A DNA stretch of 64,000 nucleotides from Chrysemys picta bellii (GCF_011386835.1 NC_088794.1:91744009-91808008); one strand, 5' to 3'. Positions 43,701 through 47,902 are shown, counted from the stretch's first letter. Notes: a model not told the origin generated them from the sequence alone. Numbers and translations are program-made.

Positions 43701-46393
43701 ATGAGCCCTGAACATATCCCACACCAGTAGACTACATTTTTGAATAAGTCCACCTGGTCGCCTGCTCCATACATTATCAAGCCATAGCTTTACCCCTTCT
43801 TCATCCATCCAGCCTTTTTCATTCACATGTACAAAACAACCAACAGGGAACTTGAATTTCGGCATTGTTTTTCTTTTAAAAATAATCATTGGTCTCAGTT
43901 TGGCGCCATCAGCTGTGCATCCTAGTACCACTGTAAAACTGGACTTCTCATGTCCTGTTGTTTTAATTAAAATTGTTTTTTCACCTTTTTGATGGACAGT
44001 TTTATTTCCAACCATATCAAAATTCATTGGAGTTTCATCCATATTTCCAATACTACTTAACACATAGCCATGTTTAGTGCGCTGTTGTATTACGTATCGA
44101 TGGAAACTATTTACTTTGCTATCAAGATCTGCAGGTAATTTTGGGGCAATTTTCATCTTTTGCCTCAGTACCATATTATGCCTTCCCATGAATCTAGTAC
44201 ACCAGGATACAGTGGCCTTAAATCTGTTGCTGTGATCTGGGTTAGATTTGGCCCACTGAAGTGCAAACAAATGTATTTTATTTCGTGTCACTACACAACC
44301 GTTTTGGCGATGCTCATTCACCATGTCTGCTACATGTTTTTCGAGTTCTGGCCAATGTGGAGTGCCTCTTCTTAATGCACACTTACCCCTTGGCATACTC
44401 TTTAATGCTTTTTCATTTGCTTTCCAGTCCCAAACCATCTTTTCTGTTACTCCATATTGTCTTGCAGCAGCGCAGTTATTATGTTCCATGGCAAAGTTTA
44501 CAACTTTAAGTTTGAAACTGGCTTCATATTTCTTTCTTCTTGCTGGTGGAGCCATGATGGGGTTTTGACTGTTGGACATTTGTATACTGTACTGTATGTA
44601 CTGGTGCTATACTGTATGAACAGGTACAGATACTGGTGCTGTACTGTATGTGGTACCCAGTATACAACAACCAGCCAATCACGGCAAGCGATGTACCTTA
44701 CCGGCGATTGGCTGGTTGTTGTATACAAAGCCTGCTTGGATTGGTCAGCTCTCCCTGCCTGCCCAGCCCTCCCTGTCTCCAAGACTATCAGAGCGGTAGC
44801 GCAAACACGTCTCTTTCACCCGTCTGGCCCGCCCTTGTATCCTATTACCTCCTTCTCTGCCTCTCAGATCTCGCACATGCGCGCCTGCGCCGCTTCACTG
44901 CAGTCCTCAGGAGCGAGATCTGAGAGGCAGAGAAGGAGGTACGGTAATAGGCTACAAGGGCGGGCCAGACGGGTGAAAGAGGCGTGTTTTTCTGGGCACA
45001 GCGCCGCTCTCTCTCTTTTTTCCATACCCCGGGCGTCCCGGACGCCTGCAGCTTGCTCCGTCCTTCACTTACACCTTCCTGGTGAGGCGCCCCCTCACCT
45101 CGTCATCGGGCGGGGATGCGGCCGCGGCCGTTTTTGAGCTCCCCCCACCATATGCGGCGACCGCAGATTCTCCAGTCTGGCTCGGAAGTTTCAGCACCCG
45201 CCCTATAAGACGACACCCGGCGTATAAGACGACCCCCGACTTTTGAGAAGATTTTCCTGGGTTAAAAAGTAGTCTTATACGCCAGAAAATACAGTACTTC
45301 AAACAAAGAGATGTAATCCTCCAGCCAGTCTGGTAAACTGGTCAAGCCCAATCACCTACAGTTAACTGTGAGAGAGACTGGGAAAAGGAAAGTATTTTCC
45401 AGTTTACTAGGGGAAAGATGCCAGAATTTAGCCTAAGGAAGATCAACACTGTCAACTTGCCAAGAGCTTGAGAGCTGCAACAACTTGCATAAATAGGAGC
45501 AGCTTGCAGACACTCATTATTTATATAGAGGAATAACCCACACCCACCTCACACACCTCCTCCACACGTAACAGGAGGCCAACCCAAGCCACACTTTGCT
45601 CACCCCAACACAGGGCTGGCACTTATGCTGATATTTTTGGTGACACCTCAGTGCTGCTAAGAGATCTTGCATCCAGGAACCTGGACTTGCAAGAGTATTA
45701 ACACTTCCAGGGCCTGCAAAACTTCAGCACATTGCGCCATGTTGACATTTCAATACAACATTCCCCTAGTACAACATGAGTGACATGCAGATTGAACATC
45801 ACATTCCACACCACTGCCATTTCACCATGATATAGTCAGGCCATCGCCGTACAAACTTCAGGGCAGAATCACTACGAGAACCGGTCAAAAACTGATAGAC
45901 ATTGTGAGAGACTTTGAACATGAAATATATTTCAGCCAGACACTTCTAGTCCCTAGCTCTCATGGCCGTGCATCACCGTGGCTATGACATCCCCCGACCT
46001 CACACCAGTCACTGCCACGCTGCTCTACTTCAGGGGAACCCCTCTGCAGCCAGTGGGCGGCCGCCAAGCCAGGCCAGACGGCCACGCTTCCCAGCCCCGA
46101 GACATCGCCATGGTAACGCGCAGGCTGCCCCGCCCTACAAGCCTGGCACCAGCGGCCACCGAGAGGGCAGCGCAGCCTGCTGCAGCCGCCGCCCCCGGAC
46201 ACGGAGGCCGGGATCCTGCCCCGCCCCCACTCACCTGCACCACCCAGAAGAGGTTGGTGGCCTCTGCCCCGGGGGCCGGCTCCCGAGCGAAGGGGCGGCG
46301 CTGGCCCGGGCGCTGAGGCCCCGCTTGGCCGTACCAGTCCAGGAGCAGCGCCGCCAGGGCCGCCGCCAGCAGCCCCGCCGCTAGCCGCAGCAT
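1678..46393 (-). CDS. TMEM62: TMEM62, transmembrane metallophosphoesterase-like protein (14 coding exons)
   Basis: Spliced minus-strand gene. The coding sequence joins 46393-46235, 36175-36064, 34726-34589, 30301-30256, 26405-26264, 21671-21547, 20943-20821, 18253-18098, 13451-13292, 9872-9759, 8548-8464, 5208-5104, 4245-4127 and 2004-1678. That is 1911 nt, 636 residues, in frame throughout, with AG/GT at every junction. Order of parts: hydrophobic N-terminal anchor (residues 2-19); calcineurin-like phosphoesterase domain with SDIH (D56, H58), GDL (D92), GNHD (134-137), GHYP (G222, H223) and GHLH (H250, H252), the expected dimetal ligands; a beta-rich middle (about 330-425); then several membrane segments from about 426 to 620. 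Matches remembered TMEM62 orthologues along its whole length. The ATG at 46393 has A at -3; an in-frame ATG seven codons upstream (46414) has a poorer context. The enzymatic substrate of TMEM62 is not established. Confidence 0.95.
2005..4126 (-). other. TMEM62 intron 13, nothing else recognised
   Basis: AT-rich intronic sequence between coding exons 14 and 13. Short open frames here show no family likeness. Confidence 0.6.
4127..4245 (-). CDS. TMEM62: TMEM62 coding exon 13
   Basis: Codes residues 489-528, starting [11 protein letters not shown] and running through [16 protein letters not shown] to the helix LTFVVGILQ. Highly conserved in the family. Acceptor CCCTACAG, donor GTGAGA. Confidence 0.94.
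5104..5208 (-). CDS. TMEM62: TMEM62 coding exon 12
   Basis: Codes residues 454-488 plus one base of Gly489: [20 protein letters not shown], then ILSLYTVL, a membrane helix. Donor GTATGT. The reading frame fits both neighbours exactly. Confidence 0.92.
5391..7090 (-). mobile_element. CR1 LINE relic, 3' half, minus strand
   Basis: Reading the minus strand, broken frames give CR1-type reverse transcriptase blocks in order: [18 protein letters not shown] and [17 protein letters not shown] (about 6870-6600), [14 protein letters not shown] and [10 protein letters not shown] (about 6515-6380), then [20 protein letters not shown] (about 6125-6040). The sequence 5391-5600 is the 3' end. The same family recurs at 54.2-56.1 kb. 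It lies in TMEM62 intron 11 and is continued after a nested MITE at 7875-7934. Stops and frameshifts make it inactive. Confidence 0.85.
7091..7874. mobile_element. hAT-type MITE nested in the CR1 relic
   Basis: Ends GGGTGGGCAAACTAC and GTTTGCCCACCCCTG are inverted repeats. The flanks TTCTAAAA (7083-7090) and TTTTAAAA (7875-7882) are an 8-bp target duplication with one mismatch. The left end has lost about two bases. The interior is GC-rich and pyrimidine-biased (CCCCAGCC repeats), which creates long meaningless open frames. Removing it rejoins the CR1 sequence, as seen by comparison with the copy at about 55.79 kb. Confidence 0.85.
7934..8216. mobile_element. truncated hAT-like MITE
   Basis: Starts near GGGGTCGCCAGGGCTG and ends in GTTTGAGAATCCCTTG. 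The inside has tandem blocks of the form GCCCAAGCC/GCCAAAGCC. This is the pattern of a common turtle MITE whose full end reads CAGNGGTTCTCAAAC; here one end is missing. It abuts the CR1 relic. Confidence 0.6.
8464..8548 (-). CDS. TMEM62: TMEM62 coding exon 11
   Basis: Codes residues 426-453 plus one base of Gly454: a membrane helix ([19 protein letters not shown]) followed by a positive stop (RYLRK). Donor GTAAGA. Confidence 0.9.
9225..9286. repeat. short inverted repeat (GTGAAATCCTG ends)
   Basis: Arms TGAAATCCTG and CAGGATTTCA flank a short centre containing ATCAATGGGA. It resembles the small MITE pieces found throughout amniote introns. Confidence 0.4.
9759..9872 (-). CDS. TMEM62: TMEM62 coding exon 10
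   Basis: Codes residues 388-425: [21 protein letters not shown], leading into TDHYIL just before the first C-terminal membrane segment. Phase 0 on both sides; donor GTGGGT. It is more divergent than its neighbours, but the TDHYI anchor fits the family. Confidence 0.88.
9873..12075 (-). other. TMEM62 intron 9, left part
   Basis: Mostly AT-rich with nothing recognised. A moderately GC-rich block (about 10840-11345) starts near TGATGGGGCACACAGG and ends near GTCCTGTGACAGAG. It may be an interspersed repeat, but I cannot classify it. Confidence 0.4.
12076..12263. mobile_element. small Tc1/mariner-like MITE
   Basis: The left end CCTCTACCTCGATATAACG and right end CGTTATATGGGGGTA are imperfect inverted repeats built on the CGATATAACGC motif, with a second copy of GTTATAT inside. 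Compact non-autonomous element; the right end is degraded and no target duplication was confirmed. Confidence 0.5.
12568..13244. mobile_element. hAT-type MITE with internal minisatellite
   Basis: Ends CAGTGGTTCTCAACC and the degraded inverse GACTGAGAACTGCTG. The 8-bp flanks GTCTAGGA and GCCTAGGC match at 6 of 8. From about 12826 to 13150 the inside is a degenerate tandem array of about 40-bp units built from GGACCCCGC and CCAGGCAGCAGCC. The long open frame across it is a by-product of the array. Confidence 0.7.
12826..13150. repeat. degenerate minisatellite inside the MITE
   Basis: Repeated blocks of the form GACCCC-GACC-CGCTG-GGGGC-AGGCAGCAGCC, about 40 bp each, with many differences between copies. 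Confidence 0.6.
13292..13451 (-). CDS. TMEM62: TMEM62 coding exon 9
   Basis: Codes residues 334-387, part of the extramembrane middle region: [31 protein letters not shown] and HHIDVTVQ, all recognisable in TMEM62. Donor CAG|GTGAGC, phase 0. Confidence 0.93.
13452..14279 (-). other. TMEM62 intron 8, part without recognised content
   Basis: AT-rich with short homopolymer runs, for example T runs near 14008 and 14277. No frame or repeat family was identified. Confidence 0.4.
14280..15240 (-). pseudogene. L1/Tx1-like LINE reverse transcriptase relic
   Basis: The minus strand in broken frames gives RT-like blocks in the expected order. These are [20 protein letters not shown] (about 15190), [16 protein letters not shown] (about 14960), [20 protein letters not shown] (about 14810), a block ending [15 protein letters not shown] (about 14620-14575) and [18 protein letters not shown] (about 14370-14310). 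Order and spacing fit the L1/Tx1 branch rather than CR1. Many stops are present, so it is inactive. Clade is inferred by eye. Confidence 0.6.
15340..15421. mobile_element. CR1 3'-region fragment
   Basis: AGAACTGGAAGGGACCTTGA, then AAGTCCAGCCCCCTGCCTTC, is the conserved tail-proximal block of sauropsid CR1 LINEs. The downstream part is cut by the SINE insertion at 15435. Confidence 0.65.
15435..15622. mobile_element. palindromic (fold-back) SINE with target duplication
   Basis: Begins as a common turtle SINE (CAGGTTTCAGAGTAGCAGCC...). The segment 15474-15537 is then repeated as a perfect 64-bp inverted copy at 15559-15622, with a 21-bp centre. The whole structure is flanked by exact 13-bp duplications ACTCATTTTTATG at 15422-15434 and 15623-15635, so it arose as one insertion rather than two opposed ones. 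Confidence 0.9.
15636..17702 (-). other. TMEM62 intron 8, middle part
   Basis: Mixed AT-rich sequence. A GT/GCAT simple repeat is at about 15826-15850, a TGTGTG tract at 16867-16885 and a T run at 16928-16940. A short repeat-like GTCCCATCAGCTTCAGTGG block is at about 17570. No gene was recognised. Confidence 0.4.
17703..18010. mobile_element. MITE with CATCTACACTGCAAA ends
   Basis: Left end ACATCTACACTGCAAA and right end TTTGCAGTGTAGACATA are inverted repeats. An (AAT)n run lies just inside the left end and a (GGTT)n run just inside the right end (about 17973-17990). Same end type as several other repeats in this window. It lies 88 bp from exon 8. Confidence 0.75.
18098..18253 (-). CDS. TMEM62: TMEM62 coding exon 8
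   Basis: Codes residues 282-333 plus two bases of Arg334: [16 protein letters not shown], then [12 protein letters not shown]. It closes the catalytic fold and starts the middle domain. Donor CAG|GTATCC is off consensus at +4 to +6. Confidence 0.93.
18254..19440 (-). other. TMEM62 intron 7, part without recognised content
   Basis: AT-rich intron. No repeat family or exon could be named. Confidence 0.4.
19441..20200. repeat. unclassified GC-richer interspersed block with TATA-like motif
   Basis: A well-bounded purine-rich island in AT-rich intron, from about TGCATGACAGGGTGTG to about GGAATCCTGTTACAC. The ends look like degraded inverses of each other. CTATAAAGCC at about 19587 is a promoter-like TATA motif. 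It could be an LTR-like or non-autonomous DNA element. Open frames crossing it resemble no known protein. Confidence 0.35.
20821..20943 (-). CDS. TMEM62: TMEM62 coding exon 7
   Basis: Codes residues 241-281 plus two bases of Lys282. Holds the last metal-binding motif CGHLH (H250, H252), then [21 protein letters not shown]. Perfect donor GTAAGT. Confidence 0.93.
21003..21024. repeat. 22-bp exact copy of TMEM62 exon 6
   Basis: This intronic stretch is identical to 21581-21602 inside exon 6, same orientation, 578 bp apart. The copied part encodes HYPTSTI of the metal-binding motif. Flanks differ on both sides. Confidence 0.9.
21037..21516. mobile_element. hAT-type MITE inside TMEM62 intron 6
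   Basis: Ends TAGGGTTACCATA and TATGGTAACCCTA are inverted repeats. Exact 8-bp duplications AAATATGC lie at 21029-21036 and 21517-21524. The interior has further symmetry (TTTTTGGGCTTCAAATCCCC with its inverse near 21105) and a strongly GC-rich GGGCCGGG array (21150-21270). It makes up four fifths of the 603-bp intron and starts 30 bp past the exon 6 donor. Confidence 0.9.
21547..21671 (-). CDS. TMEM62: TMEM62 coding exon 6
   Basis: Codes residues 200-240 plus two bases of Ser241. Contains [12 protein letters not shown], then [12 protein letters not shown], the fourth metal-binding motif (H223). Donor ATGAG|GTAAGA. A MITE sits 30 bp past the donor, and 22 bp of this exon are copied in the intron. 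Confidence 0.93.
22079..22996. mobile_element. MITE-like element with CAGGGTGGAT ends
   Basis: Left end CAGGGTGGATTTGATTTA and right end TGATTTTTATCCACTCTG are imperfect inverted repeats. Flanks CTGGAGAG and ATGGACAG match at 6 of 8, as expected for an old 8-bp hAT duplication. The interior is AT-rich and anonymous and could carry further insertions. Confidence 0.6.
23005..23860 (+). pseudogene. L2/CR1-group LINE reverse transcriptase relic
   Basis: Plus-strand broken frames give [12 protein letters not shown] (about 23056), a degraded YADD box with TQLY (about 23130), [11 protein letters not shown] (about 23210), [24 protein letters not shown] (about 23540-23620) and VWNELLKEL near the end (about 23765). 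This order is the RT C-terminal half of L2-like LINEs. Several stops; inactive. Confidence 0.75.
23861..25036 (-). other. TMEM62 intron 5, part without recognised content
   Basis: AT-rich; a short A run at about 24379-24392. No gene or repeat was named. Confidence 0.4.
25037..25151. mobile_element. small MITE with internal fold-back
   Basis: Ends GGGCCTTGTCTATAC and GTGCAGATGAGCCC are imperfect inverted repeats. ATTCCAGAATAACTG occurs twice directly, with ATTCTGGAATAGC between them inverted, so the element can fold extensively. Confidence 0.5.
25742..25771 (+). repeat. poly(A) run, about 30 bp
   Basis: Uninterrupted adenine tract, probably a simple repeat or the tail of an old retroposon. 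Confidence 0.9.
25948..26154. mobile_element. second palindromic SINE with target duplication
   Basis: A SINE of a different family (GTGTTGTTGTAGCTGTGCTGG start) runs forward through TAGTATCTTTTATAGGACCC. It then turns round near 26070 into its reverse complement (TTTAAAAGATATTACCTCATCC at about 26117-26138). Exact 10-bp duplications TAGAGTTTGA lie at 25938-25947 and 26155-26164 around the whole inverted structure. The arms are more diverged than in the 15.4-kb example. Confidence 0.8.
26264..26405 (-). CDS. TMEM62: TMEM62 coding exon 5
   Basis: Codes residues 152-199, with the conserved stretches DGSFHYVH and [12 protein letters not shown]. The donor ATG|GTACTG is weak (no G at +5). It is chosen because it keeps phase 0 with exon 6 and gives the length expected from the family. 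Confidence 0.9.
26406..29023 (-). other. TMEM62 intron 4, right part
   Basis: AT-rich intron with homopolymer runs (T run near 26860-26878, A run 27221-27241) and an (AAAAC)n stretch near 27032-27052. Nothing else recognised. Confidence 0.4.
29024..29448. mobile_element. probable MITE of the GTCTACAC group
   Basis: Left end AGGATATGTCTTTACAGC and right end AATTGATGTGTAGAGAC look like diverged inverses of the ATGTCTACACTGC end type seen at 17.7 kb. The interior is less AT-rich than the intron. No target duplication was confirmed. Confidence 0.4.
30256..30301 (-). CDS. TMEM62: TMEM62 coding exon 4 (46-bp small exon)
   Basis: Codes residues 137-151 plus two bases of codon 152 (Arg), reading [15 protein letters not shown]. 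It is a very short exon. The donor is CAG|GTACTC, off consensus at +4 and +5. A purine/oligo-A tract (about 30212-30250) lies just downstream in the intron. Confidence 0.92.
31021..32010 (+). pseudogene. PIF/Harbinger (HARBI1-like) transposase relic
   Basis: Plus-strand frames, broken by stops and shifts, give the Harbinger blocks in order: a segment corresponding to [10 protein letters not shown] and [11 protein letters not shown] (about 31380-31455); a DDE-region remnant near 31640; and [27 protein letters not shown] (about 31794-31874), the C-terminal signature of HARBI1-type nucleases. It is clearly decayed. Terminal repeats were not found. It lies in TMEM62 intron 3. Confidence 0.7.
32126..32830 (-). 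pseudogene. possible Harbinger partner ORF (Myb-like) remnant
   Basis: The minus strand directly past the transposase relic carries broken frames rich in E, Q and K, including [18 protein letters not shown] (about 32610) and [15 protein letters not shown] (about 32260). Harbinger elements commonly carry a second, convergent, Myb-like DNA-binding ORF; the position fits, but the sequence is too worn to be sure. Confidence 0.3.
32990..33240 (+). repeat. purine-rich tract
   Basis: The plus strand is almost wholly A and G (GAAGGGAAAAAGAGGACAGA and similar) for about 250 bp, low complexity. Confidence 0.6.
33241..34588 (-). other. TMEM62 intron 3, left part
   Basis: Anonymous AT-rich sequence. 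The only structure is a short inverted repeat at 34355-34414 (GGCCCAAT ... ATTGGGCC), a small MITE-like piece with a TTGACTTCAATGAA core. Confidence 0.4.
34589..34726 (-). CDS. TMEM62: TMEM62 coding exon 3
   Basis: Codes residues 91-136 plus one base of codon 137. Begins with GDLTDAK (motif II, D92) and ends in KGNH, so the Asp of GNHD is split across the intron. Donor GTAAGA. Confidence 0.93.
34727..36063 (-). other. TMEM62 intron 2, nothing recognised
   Basis: AT-rich intron between exons 3 and 2, no repeat family or frame named. Confidence 0.5.
36064..36175 (-). CDS. TMEM62: TMEM62 coding exon 2
   Basis: Codes residues 54-90 and the first base of codon 91. Carries phosphoesterase motif I (SDIH). 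The first codon after the acceptor is V54. The donor is CAG|GTAAGC and leaves a one-base overhang completed by exon 3 to make the Gly of the GD motif. Confidence 0.93.
36176..38771 (-). other. TMEM62 intron 1, left part
   Basis: AT-rich and mostly anonymous. Near 38730-38763 a fragment (GGGCTGGAAGGGACTCATGA) looks like a worn CR1 tail block, and the hAT element at 38772 is inserted right after it. Confidence 0.4.
39414..41513 (+). pseudogene. hAT transposase relic (ZBED5/Charlie type)
   Basis: Starts with a BED zinc-finger-like block ([15 protein letters not shown] ... [10 protein letters not shown] ... HYETLH, about 39500-39650). After the nested MITE come [12 protein letters not shown] (about 40480), the conserved catalytic-region block, [25 protein letters not shown] (about 40540-40605), [21 protein letters not shown] (about 40903-40965) and a C-terminal remnant. 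Several stops and shifts interrupt it. Closest remembered relatives are the Charlie-derived ZBED5-like proteins. Not functional. Confidence 0.8.
39914..40216. mobile_element. GC-rich MITE nested in the hAT transposase
   Basis: Ends CAGGGCC and GGCCCTG; flanks TAGAGGAT (39906-39913) and AAAAGGAT (40217-40224) match at 6 of 8. 303 bp, GC-rich, with CGGGGCCC and GGGTCTTCGGC repeats. It interrupts the transposase frame, so it came in later. Confidence 0.75.
41646..42715 (-). other. TMEM62 intron 1 between two DNA transposons
   Basis: AT-rich. The piece at about 42295-42350 (GGTCCCTTCTGACCTTAGAG ... GATTCTATGAT) is the 3' end of a CR1 LINE with its typical short tail repeat. The rest is anonymous. 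Confidence 0.45.
43227..44579 (-). CDS. pogo/Tigger-like transposase, intact 450-residue frame
   Basis: DNA-cleaving transposase of the element. Residues 14-60 form an N-terminal helix-turn-helix of the Brinker/CENP-B type ([17 protein letters not shown] ... [12 protein letters not shown]). A second DNA-binding HTH lies at about 70-145 ([12 protein letters not shown] ... [10 protein letters not shown]). The DDE nuclease domain covers about 170-385 with D181 (GNMDETP), D288 ([10 protein letters not shown]) and D324 ([11 protein letters not shown]). The last pair is separated by 35 residues, so DD35D. The tail is acidic (DEEEAEAE ... [10 protein letters not shown]), as in Tigger/POGK-like proteins. 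No stop or shift. Start chosen at the first Met of the open frame; M9 is also possible. Expression is unknown. Confidence 0.92.
   Translation of the reverse strand: MSNSQNPIMAPPARRKKYEASFKLKVVNFAMEHNNCAAARQYGVTEKMVWDWKANEKALKSMPRGKCALRRGTPHWPELEKHVADMVNEHRQNGCVVTRNKIHLFALQWAKSNPDHSNRFKATVSWCTRFMGRHNMVLRQKMKIAPKLPADLDSKVNSFHRYVIQQRTKHGYVLSSIGNMDETPMNFDMVGNKTVHQKGEKTILIKTTGHEKSSFTVVLGCTADGAKLRPMIIFKRKTMPKFKFPVGCFVHVNEKGWMDEEGVKLWLDNVWSRRPGGLIQKCSLLVWDMFRAHLTPSTKQMLARLNTDAAVIPAGLTSLVQPLDVCLNKPFKDRIQEQWNEWMVSGEKSFTKGGNMRAPQLDVLCKFVIKAWNDIDAETVIKSFKKCGISNSLDGMEDDYLWQDEEEAEAETTPSDTEFDPYDDCLTNVSQDVIDVLMISDDEQEDFEGF
44660..44726. repeat. perfect 21-bp hairpin upstream of the transposase
   Basis: The arms 44660-44680 and 44706-44726 are exact inverse copies (GTATACAACAACCAGCCAATC), loop of 25 bp. 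Located 80 bp upstream of the transposase ATG. Confidence 0.9.
44806..44986. repeat. long GC-rich inverted repeat (about 70-bp arms)
   Basis: Left arm 44806-44874 and right arm 44913-44986 are inverse copies over nearly their whole length, for example CCTTCTCTGCCTCTCAGATC against GATCTGAGAGGCAGAGAAGG, with a small gap where the right arm has extra bases. The loop of about 38 bp is CpG-rich (CATGCGCGCCTGCGCCGC). Confidence 0.88.
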
Positions 46394-46560
46394 CTTCCCC
46401 TGCCCCACAACCATTCATTCACCCACCACCCCGGGCAGCACCCGTCGCTGCGGCCGCCGCCTGCCCTTCTCCGGGCAACCCCGCCGGCTTCACCGCTTCC
46501 GCCCCGCATCTACCCGGCCAGAGCGGACCCTCGCGCGATGGCTTGTCAGGCCGCCACTTC
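45960..46560 (-). promoter_or_regulatory. TMEM62: CpG-island promoter of TMEM62
   Basis: GC-rich, CpG-dense block around coding exon 1, in sharp contrast to the AT-rich introns. No TATA box is placed correctly for the minus strand. An ETS/GABP-like core (AGGAAGTGGCG on the minus strand, about 46549-46559) lies about 160 bp upstream of the ATG, typical of housekeeping promoters. The island may also serve a plus-strand transcript, but I see no plus-strand exon. The transcription start is not determined. Confidence 0.6.
46235..46393 (-). CDS. TMEM62: TMEM62 coding exon 1
   Basis: Codes residues 1-53: a leucine/alanine-rich signal anchor, then a proline- and arginine-rich linker ending in LFWVVQ. 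Ends in phase 0 at a strong donor (CAG|GTGAGT). The exon is GC-rich and lies inside the CpG island. Confidence 0.92.
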
Positions 46561-46908
46561 CTCCTTTCTATGGTCTTCTTGGAGGACTCCTGTTTCTCCC
46601 TGCGCTAATCCTGTTCCCGTTGCAGTCAGTGGGGGAGGGGAGAGGTGCCAGTTAGTTGAATGGGACTATAGCTCAACGCACTGAGTCCGGCAGGCCTTGC
46701 CAAGAGTTAATATGGTGGGGAAAGGAGGCCTCCTCCCGGCTGTGGAGGCTGTTTTTATATAACTTATCATGTTTTAATTGATGTACTCCCCCATTGTCAG
46801 GCTGATGGATTTTACTGCAAATGTTTTACCCTTGATTCAAAAATCTCACCGATCATTGTGTGACATTTCCCCCACAGGTGTTGGTCCCAGCTTTGTTCCC
46901 ACTGGAGC

Positions 46909-47457
46909 CGGGGTGAAAGTGGGCCGATATGGGCTGGTATGGCGTACCGGTAAAAAGTGGCTGCCGGTTAGGCTGACCAGATAGCAAGTGTGAAAAATCG
47001 GGACAGGGGTGAGTGGTAATAGGAGCCTATACAAGAAAAAGCTGCAAATATCAGAACTATCCCTATAAAATCGGGACATCTGGTCACCCTACCGCCGGTA
47101 CCGTTTTGTACGCAGTCGACATTAAAGCGCTGTCACGGCAAAGGACCCAGCTTAAAGCGCTGCCATGGCAGTGCATTAATGTTGCCTCTTATGCCCCCCC
47201 CCTCCGGGGCCACTGACGGGGGGCAAAAGGGACAGCTGCCCTAGGGCCGGCGATTTAAAAGGGCATGGGGCTCCCGGCCACTCCTACTGCCGCAGCGGCC
47301 AGAGCCTCGGGCAGTGCGGGCCAGGCAGCGCGGATGGGCTGGCTGGGGGAGACTGACCCTCAACCCCAGCCCTTCTGCTCGAGGCCCCACCCCTTCCACT
47401 CGAGGCCCGAAGCCAGGCCCCCATACCAGTAAGTGCTTAATGTTACTTTCACCCCTG
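46909..47457. mobile_element. MITE with CGGGGTGAAAGT ends
   Basis: Ends CGGGGTGAAAGT and ACTTTCACCCCTG are inverted repeats. Flanks ACTGGAGC and GCTGGAGT match at 6 of 8, an aged 8-bp duplication. The inside has a repeated AAAGCGCTG(T/C)CA motif. Contains the MITE at 46969-47091. Confidence 0.7.
46969..47091. mobile_element. 123-bp hAT-type MITE nested in another MITE
   Basis: Ends TAGGCTGACCAGATA and CATCTGGTCACCCTA are inverted repeats. Flanks CTGCCGGT (46961-46968) and CCGCCGGT (47092-47099) match at 7 of 8. Same family as the copies at 59.7-60.0 kb. Confidence 0.85.
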
Positions 47458-47902
47458 GCTGGAGTCCTGTTATGTGCAGCTCACGTACTTGAAGGACATC
47501 AGTGCTGACTCTCCTGCTAGTGGGTGATTTTCTTAAAACCTTGTTGATTGTATTAGCATATGTATTATGGCTCTAGAGCCTAGGTCTTGAAAAAGAAGAA
47601 ATCTCAGTTGACTGCTTTCAAAAAAAGAAGTAACTTTCTAACCCTCGAAAAACTTGAAAATTTGCACCCAATGGGCACAAAAGACAAGAGAAAAATAAAA
47701 AGAACTCAAAATGTATTAATTTAAAAATCTCAGTTTTAAACTAATCTCATGAATTGGGTGGCAGAGGGAGAGACTCAATTTTTTAATACTTGGAGTTGGC
47801 AATATTAGGATTCATCCCCTCTTACTTCTGTATTACTTTCTTGCAACAACCCTCCTTGAAAAAGGATGGCTGCATGGAGATTCCTTTAGAACTTATTGGC
47901 AA

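Larger units (their letters stand above)
42716..45294 (-). mobile_element. pogo/Tigger-like DNA transposon, apparently complete
   Basis: Terminal inverted repeats of about 23 bp (CCGTATTTTCCGGCGTATAA at left; inverse of CTGTATTTTCTGGCGTATAA at right) match at 21 of 23. Both ends are flanked by TA (42714-42715 and 45295-45296), the target duplication of the Tc1/mariner/pogo superfamily. 2579 bp. It holds one intact transposase gene, subterminal repeats of GGCGTATAAGACGAC, and a GC-rich segment with two long hairpins between the gene start and the right end. Sits in TMEM62 intron 1, same strand as the gene. Confidence 0.9.

Noticed and set aside
44457..45137. 226-codon plus-strand frame opposite the transposase start
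   Set aside because: It spans the hairpin region and the transposase 5' end on the other strand; composition and lack of motifs argue for a shadow frame.
46025..46414. Upstream ATG (46414) as the TMEM62 start
   Set aside because: Its context is poor (T at -3) and it adds seven residues ahead of the hydrophobic anchor; the ATG at 46393 has A at -3. It cannot be fully excluded.
45960..46418. 152-codon minus-strand frame and plus-strand frames in the CpG island
   Set aside because: Alternative frames over TMEM62 exon 1; the true frame is fixed by the TMEM62 match and by the exon 2 junction.
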